From positions 744,001-808,000 of the forward strand of contig CADCXD010000001.1 of the NCBI GenBank assembly GCA_902806575.1: DNA of 64,000 nt, read 5' to 3'. The stretch's first letter is position 1, and each line of letters begins with the position of its first letter. Positions 1 through 10,450 of this stretch are shown piece by piece. Source of the DNA: Jackrogersella multiformis. Lineage: Eukaryota > Ascomycota > Sordariomycetes > Xylariales > Hypoxylaceae. Made by a program: the position numbers and the translations under genes. Below the pieces are notes generated by a model. It was not told the DNA's origin. It saw only the letters and a list, made by a program, of their open reading frames with translations, and did not search any database.

Positions 1-2145
1 GGGGAAAAGGATCCATCAACTCCACTTGGGTATAATATCCAATCCGACCGACAGCAGCTTATCGCGTCTTTGATGGTCCTTGGCGCTTTCGTCTCGTCCT
101 CTTCAGCTGGATTCACGGCTGAGTATATTGGGCGAAAGCTGTCTCTATGGATAGCATGCGTTGGTGTTTTTGTATCCACGGCGCTTATGCAAGCTTCTAC
201 GGATATAGGAGGTCTCTACGCTGGGAGATTGATAATTGGTCTTGCCAATGGGCTTTTGATGACACATTCTCAGCTTTATGGTATGTATGAAAAGTCACCA
301 CTCTAAAATCATGTATCATTTGCAATCCCCTTGGAGACCTTATTTTCGCTCATCTGCTAACTTGAAATAGTAAGTAAAGCATTCCAAGCTATCCTGGGAA
401 TATCTAAGAGGACATTGTTGAAAAGGAGGAAAAGGTTCCCACGTAGAGGGGAGAGAGTTGAAAGTGTATAAAGACTTAGTTGAACCGGGCTTTCTGGCAT
501 GAAAAACTTCAAAACTTTGCAAGAAGCTGACATCTCACAGATCCAGGTATGCAGATACGAATAAAACCAACTGCCAACATAAATAACTTATATCTTGCCA
601 CAGGAAAGTGTTCCGAGCCGTTACCGAGGATTGGGTATTTCGTTATTCTCATATTGGATCTCGTTTGGTAAGATACACCCTGACTAGCAAAGAGTCGCGC
701 TCTACTCTTCTCTGACAGGCTTCAAGGATCTTTGATTGGGACCATAGTCGATAACTTCACATCTAAGATCACCACCAAGAGCGCCTACATCGTCCCTCTT
801 GGCATCGTGCATATCGTCCCTGGAATCTTGTTCATTGGGCTTTTCTTTATTCCCGAGTCGCCTCGTTGGCTTGCAGCAAGAGGAAACTTTGACAAAGCCG
901 AAAGGGCTTTACAGCGGCTAAGACCTGAAGAATGGGGCGTCGCTCAGGAACTTGAAGAAATGAGAGCGGCGCTCGAAGCTGAGGCCCTGCTGCACTCAAG
1001 CGTTGGATATCTGGACCTTTTCAAGAACCCCATTGATCGTCGCAGAACTACTATCGCCGTGTGTGCGCTAACCAGCCAAGCGGCATCAGGGGCTATGTTT
1101 GTCATATGTCCGTGCTCCCCTTTTCTCCTGGCATCCTTCGTTTCTTCACTAACAATACGGTAGCATATGGAACATACTTCTTCGAGATGGCAAACGTGGG
1201 GAATGCTTTTGAAAACTCTTGTATCCTCACCGGTGTTGGTGTGGCCGCGCTACTCGCCACCTCCCTTCTAATCACGAAGTTTGGTCGTCGACGACTTATG
1301 ATGCTTTTAGGTTTCGCTTTCTGCGGACTCTCTCAGTTAATTATAGCCGTGATATACACGGTTCATCCTAACACTCAGAGCTCGGGCAAAGCTCTTGTGG
1401 GAATTAGCGTCGTCTACATAGTCGCGTACGTATTATCGGGAGCTCTTCCCACGTCCCCCCTTTTTCTCGGGTATAACACTTCCAAACAGAACGGATTAAG
1501 AAATTGTTGATCTCAAGACATACCAAACTCCTAAATCAAGGAATTGATTACTAATTCTCATTACTATAGTTATAACTCCATGGTCGCACCCTACGCTTGG
1601 CTGTCAGGAGGCGAGCTCTCCTCGCAGCGTCTACGTTCGCACACATTCGGATTGGCCACGGGAGTGGGTTTCTTCTTTGCTGTAAGTATTTCAAAGCCAT
1701 GATCTCGAAGTCGGAGCTAATTATTCTCAGTGGCTTACTAGTATGTTCTGCAATCTACGATTGATCTGTAAGATTATTAACATGATGTCAACTTAGCTTT
1801 CACCGCACCATATTTCATCAATCCCTCCTCGCTGAATTGGGGTCCCAAGTATGGATATATCTGGACGGGTTCATCTCTACTCGCTGGTATCTGGATCTTC
1901 TTCTTCCTACCAGAAGTTAAGGACCGCACATTGGAAGAGATTGACGAGATGGTGAGACATGAAGATACTACACTAAGAGTTAAGAGTACTAACCATCACG
2001 ATAATAGTTCGAAGCTCGGATTCCTGCTCGGAAATTCCGCGGATACCGTTGCACGGGAAGCCATGCCGTCCTCGAGGAGAAGGCTCAGACTGAGTATATT
2101 GAGAGGAGCTCTGTAAACGGTAAAGGGGAAAATTCGAAAGCGTGA
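1..2145 (+). CDS. MFS sugar-type transporter, 5' end cut off by the window
   Basis: Membrane porter of the sugar/quinate branch of the major facilitator superfamily. Exons: 1-279, 541-546, 604-667, 727-1107, 1164-1425, 1570-1681, 1731-1740, 1797-1951, 2008-2145; every phase closes and 468 residues are encoded here. The frame is open from base 1, so the N-terminus with the first membrane helix is missing. Visible signatures are GRKLS after an early helix, SQLYIQE (family PxYxxE-like), PESPRWL, KFGRRRLM in the second half, and the C-terminal PEVKDRTLEEIDEMF typical of fungal hexose-type porters. Several transmembrane stretches alternate with these loops. The exon 1/2 junction needs a nested intron (described separately) and two exons are very short. 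It is convergent with the flavin monooxygenase at 2548-4041. The substrate cannot be told from sequence. Confidence 0.9.
280..540 (+). other. [D1,2] stwintron in the MFS transporter gene
   Basis: An internal intron, 281-370, starts GTATGT, has a CTAAC branch site at 357-361 and ends TAG. It lies between base 280 (G) and base 371 (TAAGTA). Once it is removed, G280 joins TAAGTA to make a consensus donor GTAAGTA for an external intron that ends at CAG 538-540, with a CTGAC branch at 527-531. Removing both joins TAT (279) to ATC (541) and gives the conserved LYIQE. A single conventional intron 281-540 would leave an extra G and shift the frame. Confidence 0.8.
541..546 (+). other. 6-nt microexon (Ile-Gln) of the MFS transporter
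   Basis: ATCCAG sits between a CACAG acceptor (ends 540) and a GTATGC donor (starts 547; that intron ends with CAG at 603). It supplies the two residues between Y and E in the conserved LYxxE motif. If it is skipped the frame is kept but the motif loses two residues. Confidence 0.7.
1731..1740 (+). other. 10-nt microexon of the MFS transporter
   Basis: TGGCTTACTA lies between CTCAG (ends 1730) and GTATGT (starts 1741). It encodes W-L-T and the first base of the next codon. The flanking introns are 1682-1730 and 1741-1796, and skipping it would shift the frame before the last helices. Confidence 0.75.
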
Positions 2146-2547
2146 GGGGCAATATATATGATGTTGGATACGGTCATCATTGTACAACCCCCAGCAACAA
2201 CACTTATATCGGAGAATAGGGGTGTCCTTAGTGTTCGGCTGTATCATCAAGTGAGAGGTGACAGAAAAAAACCTCACTGATAGTAACCCTCAGGAAATTT
2301 ATTAATAGCGGGTAGCTCTACTATTTCCCCTTCAGAACTTAGCATGATGTATTTAGGATACCAAGTCTCGTAACTAAAATTGCAATAATTCACATATGGA
2401 GAGCGAGTATTTTTCGAAGAAAAGAATTTCTACCTAAATTGTTAAGAACAGTTATTTACAAAGGTATCTACCGGTACTTTATAGCAAATCGATATATGAG
2501 AAATTTATTGAGGCTAGCGTCTCGGTCTAAGAGCTGAAGCTTAAGAC
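2146..2547. other. convergent intergenic spacer, nothing seen
   Basis: A/T-rich 3' flank shared by the converging transporter and monooxygenase genes. I see no reading frame, RNA gene or clear repeat here. Confidence 0.5.
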
Positions 2548-4041
2548 CTATGACGCGAGAAGTTCCTTGACGACACCATCATATAACTCCTCGGCATTCT
2601 TCTCCGCATCGAATTCGAAGATCCAATCCTGGCGAGGGAACTGGATGATCTCGGGGTTCTTCTTGACCTTCTCCCAGTCTGTCTTGTGCCACATATCTCG
2701 CGTGCTCTCGCCGGTCTTCTGGGTCGCGCGCACGCGATCGTATCTGATCTTCTCGTGCGCTCTAACGGAGACTGGGATGTTATCCTTGCCGCCGCGGCGT
2801 AGGCATACTGCAATGACCACGCCGTCTTCCAGCGCCTGAGTCGCCCCTTGGGCGCTCGTAGGCAGGAATGGGTGTGCCGAGTCTCCGAGAAGCACAATTC
2901 GCCCGGAGGGACTCACCCAGGTGGGCAAGGGGTCTCTATATACCAGTTTCCAGTCGACGAGCACCTCCTCGGGTGTCTTTGAGATGATTCGAGTGCACAT
3001 CGGGTCCCAGTCTTTTACCGCCTCTTTAACTTCCGAGAGCTTCCCCGGAAAACTCCAGGACTCGTCGATGTCGTGTTCATCTGGGTGAGTCAGGACCCAG
3101 GAGCAGTCGGAACCATTCTTGATAGAGCTGAATAAGAAGTGCATATCAGGTCCGATCCAGCCGTTGAACGTATCGCCATTATTGCAAAATTGTGCAGTCT
3201 CTGGGTCCGCGAGCATGTCCGTGTTTGGAAACCTACATAGGAAATTTTAGTTATCGCCGTATTGAATTATATGATGTAAGCGTCATACCATGCCCTCCAA
3301 ACAGCATATCCGCTACTCTTTGGTTTATCTTCATAGCCTAGGACGATTTTCCGTGCCCTAGAACGCACTCCGTCTGAGGCAATGACTACATCGGCAGTGA
3401 TCTATACACGCTGTTAGCTACCAACAGTAATAACACTTGTATTTAGCGGGTAAACTGACCCTTTCGCCACTCTCAAGCACAATGCCGGCCTCTTTGTCAT
3501 CCTCGATGTATTTCTCGATCTTTTCTCCTAGGTGAATCGGTATGCCTAGGTCGTCCTTGGCATAGTTAAAAACTACTTCGTGCAGCTCGCCTCTATGCCC
3601 GTTGAAGTTCGGGGCCTCTTGGGAGTACTCTGGGGTCTTCTGGTTGATGACAATTTCTCCAGTATCGTATTTGTGGATGTTGAAGCCATATTTCCTCAAG
3701 TCGATGCTCAGGGGTCGCATGCGCCGGGCAATCTCGCCGTCCGACCAACGGTAAAAAATTCTTCCCGCATTTGGCCCGAACGAGATGATATCACCAAGGA
3801 CCTTGAGTTCTGGAAAGGCCTCGTATATCTCGACGTCGAGTCCTTGACGGTGGCATTCTATGGCTGCTCCTAGACCACCGAAACCTGAATAACGACAAAA
3901 AGGAGTATAAAGTTAGAGATCATAAACATAATATTCGCTTCGGAAGCTATACATAATACGCATGATGTACATACCAGCCCCGACAACTATAACTTTTACA
4001 GGTCGCTCTGATGCGCCATTGGTGTGACCGTTGCTTGCCAT
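2548..4041 (-). CDS. FAD-dependent monooxygenase, salicylate hydroxylase-like
   Basis: Class A flavoprotein hydroxylase; such enzymes use NAD(P)H and O2 to hydroxylate or epoxidise small, usually aromatic or polyketide, substrates. Exons in coding order: 4041-3975, 3884-3460, 3401-3289, 3232-2548, giving 429 residues. The Rossmann motif GAGFGGLGAA (residues about 21-30) is split by intron 1. The second FAD motif is visible as ASDGVRSR and the third as LLGDSAHPFLPTSAQGATQALEDG, so all three family fingerprints are intact. The start is the first ATG of the open frame, 18 codons before GxGxxG, with no signal peptide. It is divergent from the SDR gene at 4754 across about 0.7 kb, which suggests co-regulation, and converges on the transporter. 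The exact substrate is unknown. Confidence 0.9.
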
Positions 4042-4753
4042 CTTGATAATCCAAATTACAGAAGAATCTCCCGAGGCGTGCGAAAATAAAATAGAGTCCC
4101 CTAGTTGGAGAGTAGGAGTCCCAAAATTGCGACTGGCTGATCAAAGCTACTTTAGGGGTATAGCAATATCCAATAGGATGTTAACAATATCGACGTTTAA
4201 ATATGCCGGCTACATTCAACACTAGACGACACCATCCTTCCAGCTCGCGATGCGGGGGCGGGGACGCTTGCATGGGGATTTCCCCAAGTCGGCGGAAAGC
4301 TGACTCTTTCTAGCCATTCATTCCGAAGCCTAAGCCAAGAACCAAAGAGACAATGGGGTTGGCTCGATAGAGACGCTGACGATCATTGCAACGGAGACGT
4401 TGGTGGGGGAGAGACCTTGCTAGCCCCTTACGAGTATATACGACTCCTACTACGAATGTCCCGACCTTAGGCTATACCTACTTCATTGTTGACCCTCGGT
4501 CCAGAACAACCGATCATATGAGCTACAAGTCATGCCGAAATCCTTCAAGACCCTAGGTTGTGCTGGTGTGATTTAGTCCAATGTGACGGGACTTAAGCTC
4601 GGTTAGTAAGTAATGGGTAATCAAAGCGACGTGTCTTGGTAGCTTCATCCAAGTTGCACGCCTATCTTGTGTTATAAGTCAAACTACTACTATTATGTTA
4701 GCCACACCCCGTTTGTGATTGTTGATCGTGCTATAATTGTCTAAGTATCTAAA
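4042..4753. promoter_or_regulatory. bidirectional promoter region between monooxygenase and SDR
   Basis: The only DNA between two divergent oxidoreductase genes. At 4252-4257 and 4258-4263 two adjacent GCGGGG boxes match the fungal CreA/Mig1 consensus SYGGRG; nearby 4401-4411 is also G-rich. A TATA-like stretch lies at 4435-4440. Binding is not shown; matches this short occur by chance. Confidence 0.3.
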
Positions 4754-5938
4754 ATGACTTCAAATTCAGAGTGGGGAGAGACAACCTCCGCGTTGGAGGT
4801 TGCCAAGGCCTACGCCCAACGAATTGAAGGCAGGAATGGTAAGTAACTCGTCTTTTTTGGTACCCTTATTCGTCTCTAACAATGCTGAAATAGTCTTGAT
4901 CACGGGTGTTGCTCCCGATGGTGTCGGCGAGGGGACGGTCAATGCCTTCGCATCTCAGAAACCAGCGATTCTGATTCTTGTGTCGAGGACGATGGTAAAA
5001 CTTGAGACTGTGGCGAAGTCTACTGGCGCATTATATCCGGATGTTGATGTGCGGACCGTCTCGATAGATTTGGCCTCCCAGGCATCAATTCGCAAGGCGG
5101 CTAACGAGGTCATCGGGATGATCTCGAAGCTGGATATCCTCGTCAACAATGCTGGAGCGACTTATAACTCACGTCGCTGGACGGTCGAGGGGATTGAGAT
5201 GCAATTTGGCGCAAACCACATTGGCCCGTTCCTATTCACAAAGTTGCTGCTCCCCCTGTTGGATGAGGCGGCTAAACAGTCTCCTGCCGGGTCAGCTCGC
5301 ATAGTTAACCTTTCAAGCCATGGCCATCGATTATCCACGATACGCTTCCACGACTACAACATCGAGAACAAGGATGTACCCCCTGAAGAGAAACCCTTTT
5401 CTCCTCTGCCGCCTGCATTCGGAAGGGTGCAGGATGATGGTTATATGCCTACCGTTGCATATGGACAAAGCAAATCAGCCAACGTCTTATTCACGCTCTA
5501 CCTCCAGGAGCATCTCAAGAAGAAGGGAATCATGTCCTACGCTGTACACCCAGGAGGTTAGAAATATACCAGCCCATTTTCCCATTTTCGTAAATACGAA
5601 GCTAAACTCAGTACTACAGGCGTGAATAGTAATCTTGGCCGGGAGCACGACCCAGAAATGGCCGATGCCATTGCGGCAACCTCTAAATTTTGGAAGAATG
5701 TTGACCAAGGCGCGTCTACGACTCTCGTAGCCGCCTTAGATCCAGCGCTAGACGGTAAGTTCGACCATCCATCGCTTGATGGTGATAATTTCTGACATGG
5801 AAACCAGTTCCTGGCGGTCTCTACATGGCCGACTGTCAATTCTTTCCTAGCGCGGACTACACCAAGGACCCGGACGTAGCTGAGCGCCTCTGGCACTTGA
5901 GCGAAGAACTGATCGGTGAAAAGTTCAATCTCGAGTAA
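4754..5938 (+). CDS. short-chain dehydrogenase/reductase, classical Rossmann type
   Basis: NAD(P)-dependent oxidoreductase. Exons 4754-4838, 4894-5556, 5620-5754 and 5808-5938 give 337 residues. The dinucleotide-binding loop is TGVAPDGVGEG (about residues 33-43), a variant of TGxxxGxG with one extra residue. The NNAG motif, the catalytic Ser in VNLSSHGH and the YGQSK (YxxxK) catalytic pair are all present, followed by the HPGGV segment. Length and the WTVEGIEMQFGANHIGPFLFTKLL segment match the retinol dehydrogenase/WW-domain-oxidoreductase-like group common in fungal accessory clusters. It is divergent from the flavin monooxygenase, with which it could act in sequence (hydroxylation, then dehydrogenation); that coupling is inference. 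Intron 2 uses a weak GTTAGA donor. Confidence 0.92.
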
Positions 5939-6607
5939 ATGTATTTCATGTATCTGCGCGAGTATTATCTACCTAGGTAATTAGTATGGTAAATAGATAG
6001 ATCTACATAAAGGAGGACTTATCACATGAGAGCTCCAGGCTTCAACGCGGTGGATACCTATCTTTCAGATGTCATCTCATGCAGAAGCTATTAAAACAGC
6101 TGGGCATTTCTGATATCGCATGTTCCAGCCTTCTGCCCAAGAATATTTATAGATCGAACGCGCCGAAGCAATCGATATTCACGCAGCTTCCGTGCCACGT
6201 TTTCTATTTTAAGCCTAGGTGCCACGCAGTATTATTGATTAGCCCATTAATGCGACACAGGAACCTAAGCTTCACGAGCCTAAAGTGGTATTACGAAAAA
6301 AAGAAGCCCCGGCCGCTCGCCGAATCTGTAAAGGTGTGTAGCTTCCATCACGGCTAAACCGGGTGTAGATGCCAGCTTGGCCGTCCTTAAGCGAGCTGAG
6401 CTTGTACTTGTGCCCTAGGCACGCGTCGTTGCGTGCTTTAAGAAGATGAGGTCGAGAGACAAGTTATTTATCTGGATATTTCCATGGGGAGTCTGGGATG
6501 TTCATCTTATCTTTGTTGCAGTTAGATTAGATCTTGTAATTTAAACAGAAGTAGGATTACTTTACCCCTTTGCTTCAAGTGGTCCTCAAGCTTCAGACAG
6601 GCCCAGG
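5939..6607. other. intergenic spacer, no supported gene
   Basis: 3' flank of the SDR gene and promoter of the sedolisin gene. A 92-codon open frame at 6079-6357 has no recognisable motif, signal or splice context. Confidence 0.4.
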
Positions 6608-8389
6608 ATGAGGTTAGCTCTCCTAGGTGCTCTAATCGGAGCATGGACAAGTTATGCGGCCACAGAACTATTGACCACTTGTGAAGCGATCAATAACCTG
6701 CCGGCGGGATGGAGGTTTAATGGTGCAGCAAAAGCAGGAGAACCTATGAAATTGTCAATCGTACTCAAACAGCCGAGAATTGATGAGCTGAAAGCTAGAC
6801 TCAACCATATTAGCGACCCGCTGAGCGCTGAATACGGACACCACCTCACGAGAGACGAAGCAAAGGCATATCAGGAACCTGATGAGCGGACTCTGAAACT
6901 AGTCCACTCATGGCTCAAGTCCAACAGGATCACAAATGTGACCACCGACGGATCCATGGTACACGTCACGGCCACAGTCAACGACGTCAACAGGATCCTT
7001 CACACAACACTAGGCCACTACTCTTTCCAAGGGTACTCTTCAGTCTTGCGCGCTCAGTCGTACTCGCTACCCCGTTTTCTTGATGGAAATGTCGAGTTCA
7101 TATACCCGATCTCCAACTTCATGCCACCGGCTCAATCCAGGCTAAAATCCAGTCCTTCTCGGAAGGCATCCCAAATGACAGCCCTCGACGACGACCAGCC
7201 GTGTCCCGCCCAAGTCACCCCAGGGTGTCTGAAAGCCCTCTACAACGTGACATACGCCAACACCACGACGCCCATCGAGTCTCCCGTCCGGTTCGGCATA
7301 GCCGGGTTCCTGGAGCAGTGGATTAAATACGAGGACGTGTCCGAGTTCCTCGGGCGCTACTCGCCGGAGCTCGGGCCGCTGAACTATACCTTCGAGGTCG
7401 CCATGCTGAACAACGGCACGAACCCGCAGCCCAACACGCCGGGGACGAGGGCGGGATTGGAGGCTAGCCTGGACGTGGAATACGCCATGGCTCTCGCCTA
7501 CCCGGCAAACGTCATCTACTACTCGGCCGGGGGGCGGGGCGACAAGGTCGACAACCACGGCGATCTGCTCCCGTCCAATCGGAGCGACAACGAGCCGTAC
7601 CTGGAGTTCGCGCAGTACCTCCTCGACCTCGGCGACGAAGCGGTGCCGCATATAATGAGCATCTCGTACGCCGACGACGAGCAGTCCGTGCCGGCGCCCT
7701 ACGCCGCCCGGGTGTGCGACCTCTTCGCCCTCCTGGCAGCTCGCGGGATGACGATCCTGTCCGGGTCCGGCGACGGCGGCGCCGGCGGGATCGGCCATAC
7801 CGAGTGCTACAGCAACGACGGGGCGCGGCGCAAGATGTTCCTCCCTACGTTCCCGGCCAGCTGTCCGTACGTCACGTCCGTGGGCGCGACGGGCAACAAC
7901 CTGCCCTTCGAGGCAGCCTACTTCAGCACCGGCGGGTTCAGCAACTACTTCGCTCGGCCGGAGTGGCAGCGCGGCGTCGTAGACGAATACATATCGGCCA
8001 TCAACGGGTCGCACAGCGGACTATACAACGCGAGCGGCCGCGCGTTCCCGGACCTCAGCGCCACGGGCACGAACTATGTCATCCAAGTAGGGGGGTACGA
8101 GACCGACGTGCTGGGCACCAGCGCGAGCACACCGGTCGTCGCCGCTCTGCTAGCGCTGGTCAACGATTCGAGGTTGAAGTCTGGGAAGAACAGTACCGGC
8201 TGGCTCAACCCGGTCCTGTATTCGCAGCCCGTGAGGGAGGCTTTGCAAGATGTTACCGCGGGCGTAAGCCAAAACTGTGTGTTCGGCGAGGAGAAAGAGC
8301 CCGGATGGGAAAGCGTAAAAGGTTATGATTGCGTGACAGGCATCGGCTCTATAGGGGACTTCAGCAAGCTTTTGGATGTGTTAGGATAA
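6608..8389 (+). CDS. secreted sedolisin (S53) serine-carboxyl protease
   Basis: Acid protease of the sedolisin/tripeptidyl-peptidase family, secreted as a zymogen. Single exon, 593 residues. A hydrophobic signal peptide covers about residues 1-18, followed by a pro-kumamolisin activation domain (about 45-170) with the typical SDPLSAEYGHHLTRDE stretch. The catalytic domain shows Glu285 and Asp289 in LEASLDVEY, the oxyanion Asp389 in SGSGDGGAGG and the nucleophile Ser505 in GTSASTP. E-D spacing (4) and D-S spacing (116) fit the family. The C-terminal calcium site is suggested by DVTAG and GYDCVTGIGS, although the usual GWDPxTG has become GYDCVTG. Several N-x-S/T sites fit secretion. Tripeptidyl-peptidase versus endopeptidase activity cannot be decided here. 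It converges on the P450 gene. Confidence 0.95.
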   Translation: MRLALLGALIGAWTSYAATELLTTCEAINNLPAGWRFNGAAKAGEPMKLSIVLKQPRIDELKARLNHISDPLSAEYGHHLTRDEAKAYQEPDERTLKLVHSWLKSNRITNVTTDGSMVHVTATVNDVNRILHTTLGHYSFQGYSSVLRAQSYSLPRFLDGNVEFIYPISNFMPPAQSRLKSSPSRKASQMTALDDDQPCPAQVTPGCLKALYNVTYANTTTPIESPVRFGIAGFLEQWIKYEDVSEFLGRYSPELGPLNYTFEVAMLNNGTNPQPNTPGTRAGLEASLDVEYAMALAYPANVIYYSAGGRGDKVDNHGDLLPSNRSDNEPYLEFAQYLLDLGDEAVPHIMSISYADDEQSVPAPYAARVCDLFALLAARGMTILSGSGDGGAGGIGHTECYSNDGARRKMFLPTFPASCPYVTSVGATGNNLPFEAAYFSTGGFSNYFARPEWQRGVVDEYISAINGSHSGLYNASGRAFPDLSATGTNYVIQVGGYETDVLGTSASTPVVAALLALVNDSRLKSGKNSTGWLNPVLYSQPVREALQDVTAGVSQNCVFGEEKEPGWESVKGYDCVTGIGSIGDFSKLLDVLG

Positions 8390-8548
8390 GTGGTATGGAA
8401 TTTGCGCTGCGGGTTAATATGCAAGGTGAATTCATATAACAGCAAATGGATCACCGCTGTATGATATAATGATCAAAGGTTCCCCTTTTCTTAATTGATT
8501 TTAATTATGCCTTAAGGAGTAAGTAGAGCAACACATTTACATATGGTA

Positions 8549-10450
8549 TTACCGAACTGGAATTAGCTGGACGGGTAACGGTGTTTTATCCCAGACAATG
8601 AAGAGGTTCTTCTGTCTACTAACCCAATTATGACTGTTCGGGTCACTCGTTCGTTGCATGTCGAAGTTGAATACCATGCGAGCAAGAATTAGGCGCATCT
8701 CGATGAGAGCCAGGCTAAGCGCTAATGTTAGTGCTTGTATTTTACTGTATAATTGGGGATAGGCAAAACAGAGCTATAGCGGGACAGCAGAAAGGGGGAA
8801 CAAGAATAGGGGTTGATGAAGAGGGGGTAAATTTAACATATGCGTACTTTTGTCCGATACAATCTCGCGAACCTGTAAAGAAGGGCTTAAAGGCCTCGCG
8901 AGCATCATTGTCATATTTTGGATCTTCCCTAGTGAAGCGCTCCGGCGCAAACATCGCTGGATCACGCCACAAAGCCGGGCTGCGGTATACAGCCCATGAC
9001 CAGATTCCAACAACAGTCTATCTCTCAAAATTAGCTCTCACTTTGACGGATTTTATTCATAATGATATTCAGCATACGTTCTTTGGCACAGGAACTCCCG
9101 CGATAACGGTGTCCTTGTCTGTTAGTCGTAAAGAAGGAGAGCCCGTCTGGGGGAACAGCCTCAAAGACTCGTCTATGCAGGCTACGAGGTACGGTAGGCG
9201 AGATACAGCATCAGCCGTGATCTGACTCTCGTCTTGGAATGCCGAACGAACTTCGGTCTTTAGTTTCTCGAGTTTCTCGGGGTTATCAATCAGTAACGAT
9301 GTCACGGCTGTCAAAATTCCGGCGCTCGTCTCGGCACCTGCGCCTACGATGACATTCGTGTTTATGATGAGGTCCGACATTGAAAATTTCTTGAAAATGA
9401 ACGTTAACCCTAACTATCTTAACATTTTTCACAGATTGGAAAACTTACCTTATCACCTTGGAGGCGTACAAGGGGGTTAATTAGATCTGGTCGGTCGCCG
9501 ATCGCAATGCGCTTCTCCACCATTGGTTTGACCATTTCATCGTGTAAGCGCATCGGACCCTTGGCAGCAATGCTCAGGACTGGATTCAAGAGCGCAGCCA
9601 AAGCAGGGTACATATTAATAGCTGTGAGAAAGCCCATGGGTTTACCACCTTCGTTCATGGCCGTGATCCAAGGGTGCAGCTCGTCGCTCTCCAGGCACTT
9701 GAAGGATGTCCCCACTGCTAGATCGCAGATGATATCGAATATAACGTACCGATACCATAACTCCATATTCACGGGGCCGTTATTACATTTATCTTTTAGT
9801 CGTCTCATCATTATATCCACGTACTTAATCATCATAGGCTCCTGTGCCCTCAAAGAAGCATCCGAAAACCCAGGGGCTAGGGTTCGACGCAGAGCGCGAT
9901 GATGCTCTTTGCTGGTTGTGTTCTGAATATGTGGTTGTAAAAAGGTAGGTACACCGTACATACCAGCCCTACAATAGTCATAGTAAGCCACCAGGAGGAT
10001 ATTCTAGTCTAAGGAGGACATGGGACGTACCACTTAGGGATCTCGGAGGCGCCACCTCCCATTATATCGCGCCAGGCACGGGGGTCCAGGAAGGCAAGCT
10101 CATTTGGGGCGACACGGACGACAGGGCCGTACTTCTCATGCATATAAGCCGAGTCGAATACAAGTTTGCCGCGAAACAAGGCAATAGTCCACGGAAGCCG
10201 GGTAGCACGACGAAGAACCGGACCAGGGAAAGACGCCAGTGGGTGCAAGTAGAGGTTATAGAGGATATTACCGGCTGCGTAAAGGGCAGTCTACACATAG
10301 ACAGATTAGAGTCAGTATTTTACATGTAGTGTATAATATATTTATATATGTTGAAATGTTATCTGATGACCTCGGAAGCCATGTAACTCTTACCGCGATA
10401 ATGAGGGCGCCGGCGATGCCCATGAAATCTATTGACTGGAGGAGGCCCAT
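8549..10450 (-). CDS. cytochrome P450 monooxygenase, microsomal
   Basis: Haem-thiolate monooxygenase of the fungal CYP type linked to secondary metabolism or detoxification. Exons in coding order: 10450-10394, 10290-10031, 9968-9449, 9389-9078, 9017-8848, 8714-8549; 494 residues. A short N-terminal membrane anchor (MGLLQSIDFMGIAGALIIA) precedes YLHPLASFPGP, the proline-rich hinge. The I-helix reads GAGAETSA (commonly AGxxTT, here T-S), the K-helix ESLR, the PERF-type motif APERF, and the haem loop FFTGSRDCIGQNLA with the cysteine ligand. The start is the first ATG of the exon-1 frame. The last intron (8715-8847, 133 nt) falls just after the haem cysteine and is long for this locus. The substrate is unknown; proximity to the FMO and SDR is suggestive. 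Confidence 0.93.

Noticed and set aside
281..540. Single conventional intron 281-540 in the MFS gene
   Set aside because: It leaves TATG before ATCCAG and shifts everything downstream out of the conserved frame; the nested-intron model keeps it.
6079..6357. 92-codon open frame downstream of the SDR gene
   Set aside because: No motif, no signal peptide, and codon use unlike the real genes.
7142..8014. 290-codon open frame on the minus strand
   Set aside because: Antisense to the GC-rich catalytic part of the sedolisin gene; Val/Arg/Gly-rich, no domain.
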